Assembly: GCA_905235165.1 (NCBI GenBank)
Contig: CAJOKK010000046.1
Span: 1-14,253, forward strand
Direction of reading: 5' to 3'
DNA length: 14,253 nt
Source of the DNA: an uncultured Atopobiaceae bacterium
GTDB taxonomy: Bacteria; Actinomycetota; Coriobacteriia; Coriobacteriales; Atopobiaceae
Shown here: piece by piece, positions 13,498 through 14,253 of the stretch
Layout of the letters: each line of letters opens with the position of its first letter
Position numbering within the stretch: the stretch's first letter is position 1
The notes under the pieces: model-generated
Told to the model about the DNA's origin: nothing
The model's input: only the letters and a program-made list of their open reading frames with translations
The model's database searches: none
Translations under genes and position numbers: made by a program

Positions 13498-14253
13498 CTA
13501 GTCAGCGAACATGGCGGTCTCGTTGAGGACGACGCCCGGCGCACCGATGGCCCAGAAGCCCTCGAGCCGCAGACCATCGGGATTTGCGTTCTCCTTCCAT
13601 GATGCCGTTGAGGTAACCACCTGCAACAGCGGATAGAGCACGCACTCGTCGGCGATGATGTCGAAGACCTGGTTCCAGCACTCCTGCTGCTCGATGCCCG
13701 TCTTCTCGCGTGCGTCCATCATGAGGCCGTGAAGCTGCTCCCACGCCTCGGAATCCTTCCAGGCGCAGCGGGTCTGCATCCAGATGTTGTCGCCAAACCA
13801 CCAGTTGAGGAGCAAGTCGGTATCGACGCCCAAGGGCGAAGGGTTCCCTGGGGCAATGAGGATGTCCCAAGAGTCGTCCGCCTGGTCGATGGCCAGGTAG
13901 GTAGCCCCCTCGCTTTCGGAGACAAGGTCAACCTCGCAGCCAAGCACCTCTCGAATATCCGTCTGTGCCTGGGTTCCCATGGCAACGCCCTCGGCATCGT
14001 CGGTGGTTCGCAGCACGATCTGCGGCACAACCTCGATACCCTCAAGCAGGGACTTTGCCTTCTCTGGATCGTAGCGATAGACCGTTTGCGCCTCGTGATA
14101 GCTCTTGCAAGAAGCAGGCAGATAGCAGGATGGCTCAAGGGCCATATCCGGGAAGATCTCCTCGATCATGCGAGGCGTGTTCAGCGCATACATGACGGCC
14201 TGCCGAACGTTCTTGTTGTCCCACGGGGCCTTCCTCACGTTGAACATGACAAA
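13498..14253 (-). CDS. Family-5 ABC transporter solute-binding protein, C-terminal part (gene runs off the window)
   Basis: The visible 251 residues are the C-terminal half of a DppA/OppA/SatA-type binding protein; the frame is open through the window edge, so the N-terminus and any signal peptide lie outside. Near the edge FNVRKAPWDNKNVRQAVMYA is the usual family block in which the substrate protein re-enters domain 3, followed by YDPEKAKSLL. A C-terminal DILIAPGNPSPLGVDTDLLL and CVLYPLLQ are also typical. It is clearly different in sequence from the OppA at the other end. Because nanE follows 90 bp downstream, a sialic-acid or amino-sugar ligand is plausible: some family-5 systems (SatABCD of Haemophilus ducreyi, SiaEFGI of Corynebacterium glutamicum) carry sialic acid. 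A peptide ligand is equally possible from sequence alone. Confidence 0.88.
   Translation of the reverse strand, partial: FVMFNVRKAPWDNKNVRQAVMYALNTPRMIEEIFPDMALEPSCYLPASCKSYHEAQTVYRYDPEKAKSLLEGIEVVPQIVLRTTDDAEGVAMGTQAQTDIREVLGCEVDLVSESEGATYLAIDQADDSWDILIAPGNPSPLGVDTDLLLNWWFGDNIWMQTRCAWKDSEAWEQLHGLMMDAREKTGIEQQECWNQVFDIIADECVLYPLLQVVTSTASWKENANPDGLRLEGFWAIGAPGVVLNETAMFAD

Overview
The window is GC-rich chromosomal DNA, and every supported gene lies on the minus strand, so transcription runs right to left. The order rapZ-whiA-gapA-pgk-tpiA-secG is the conserved central-metabolism block of Gram-positive bacteria. A twin-arginine lipoprotein signal on the solute-binding protein, an Arg in the RapZ P-loop and the overall base composition suggest an actinobacterium. 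My best guess is class Coriobacteriia (an Olsenella/Atopobium/Collinsella-like organism). That placement is inference and no marker was searched.

Layout in the direction of transcription. (1) 14253-12724: the C-terminal part of a family-5 solute-binding protein that runs off the window, then nanE (ManNAc-6-P 2-epimerase). This looks like the end of an amino-sugar or sialic-acid uptake and catabolism operon. (2) 12601-10712: rapZ and whiA, 9 nt apart, with no yvcK gene between them. (3) 10525-7451: the lower-glycolysis genes gapA, pgk and tpiA, ending at a clear intrinsic terminator. gapA reads as GAPDH only if two opposite single-base shifts are allowed. (4) 7450-6611: 840 bp without a gene, holding two tandem arrays of 52-bp units (3 near-identical copies; 5 more diverged copies) plus a 30-bp perfect hairpin. 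The two arrays appear to be inverted, diverged versions of one palindromic element. (5) 6610-6362: secG with its own terminator. (6) 6083-9: a complete oligopeptide ABC importer, oppB-oppC-oppD-oppF, then a 16-bp-stem terminator-like hairpin, then oppA. The oppB leader carries an extended -10, a perfect 14-bp palindrome at the expected transcription start, and a T-box-like core hairpin close to the start codon.

Functionally, the opp genes form a membrane pore (OppB/C), two ATPases (OppD/F) and a lipid-anchored peptide receptor (OppA). GapA, Pgk and TpiA interconvert triose phosphates and make the first glycolytic ATP. NanE feeds ManNAc-6-P towards GlcNAc-6-P. RapZ and WhiA are regulators that usually sit beside this glycolytic block. 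No tRNA, rRNA, CRISPR array, transposase or phage gene was seen. The most unusual material is the 52-bp repeat region between tpiA and secG.
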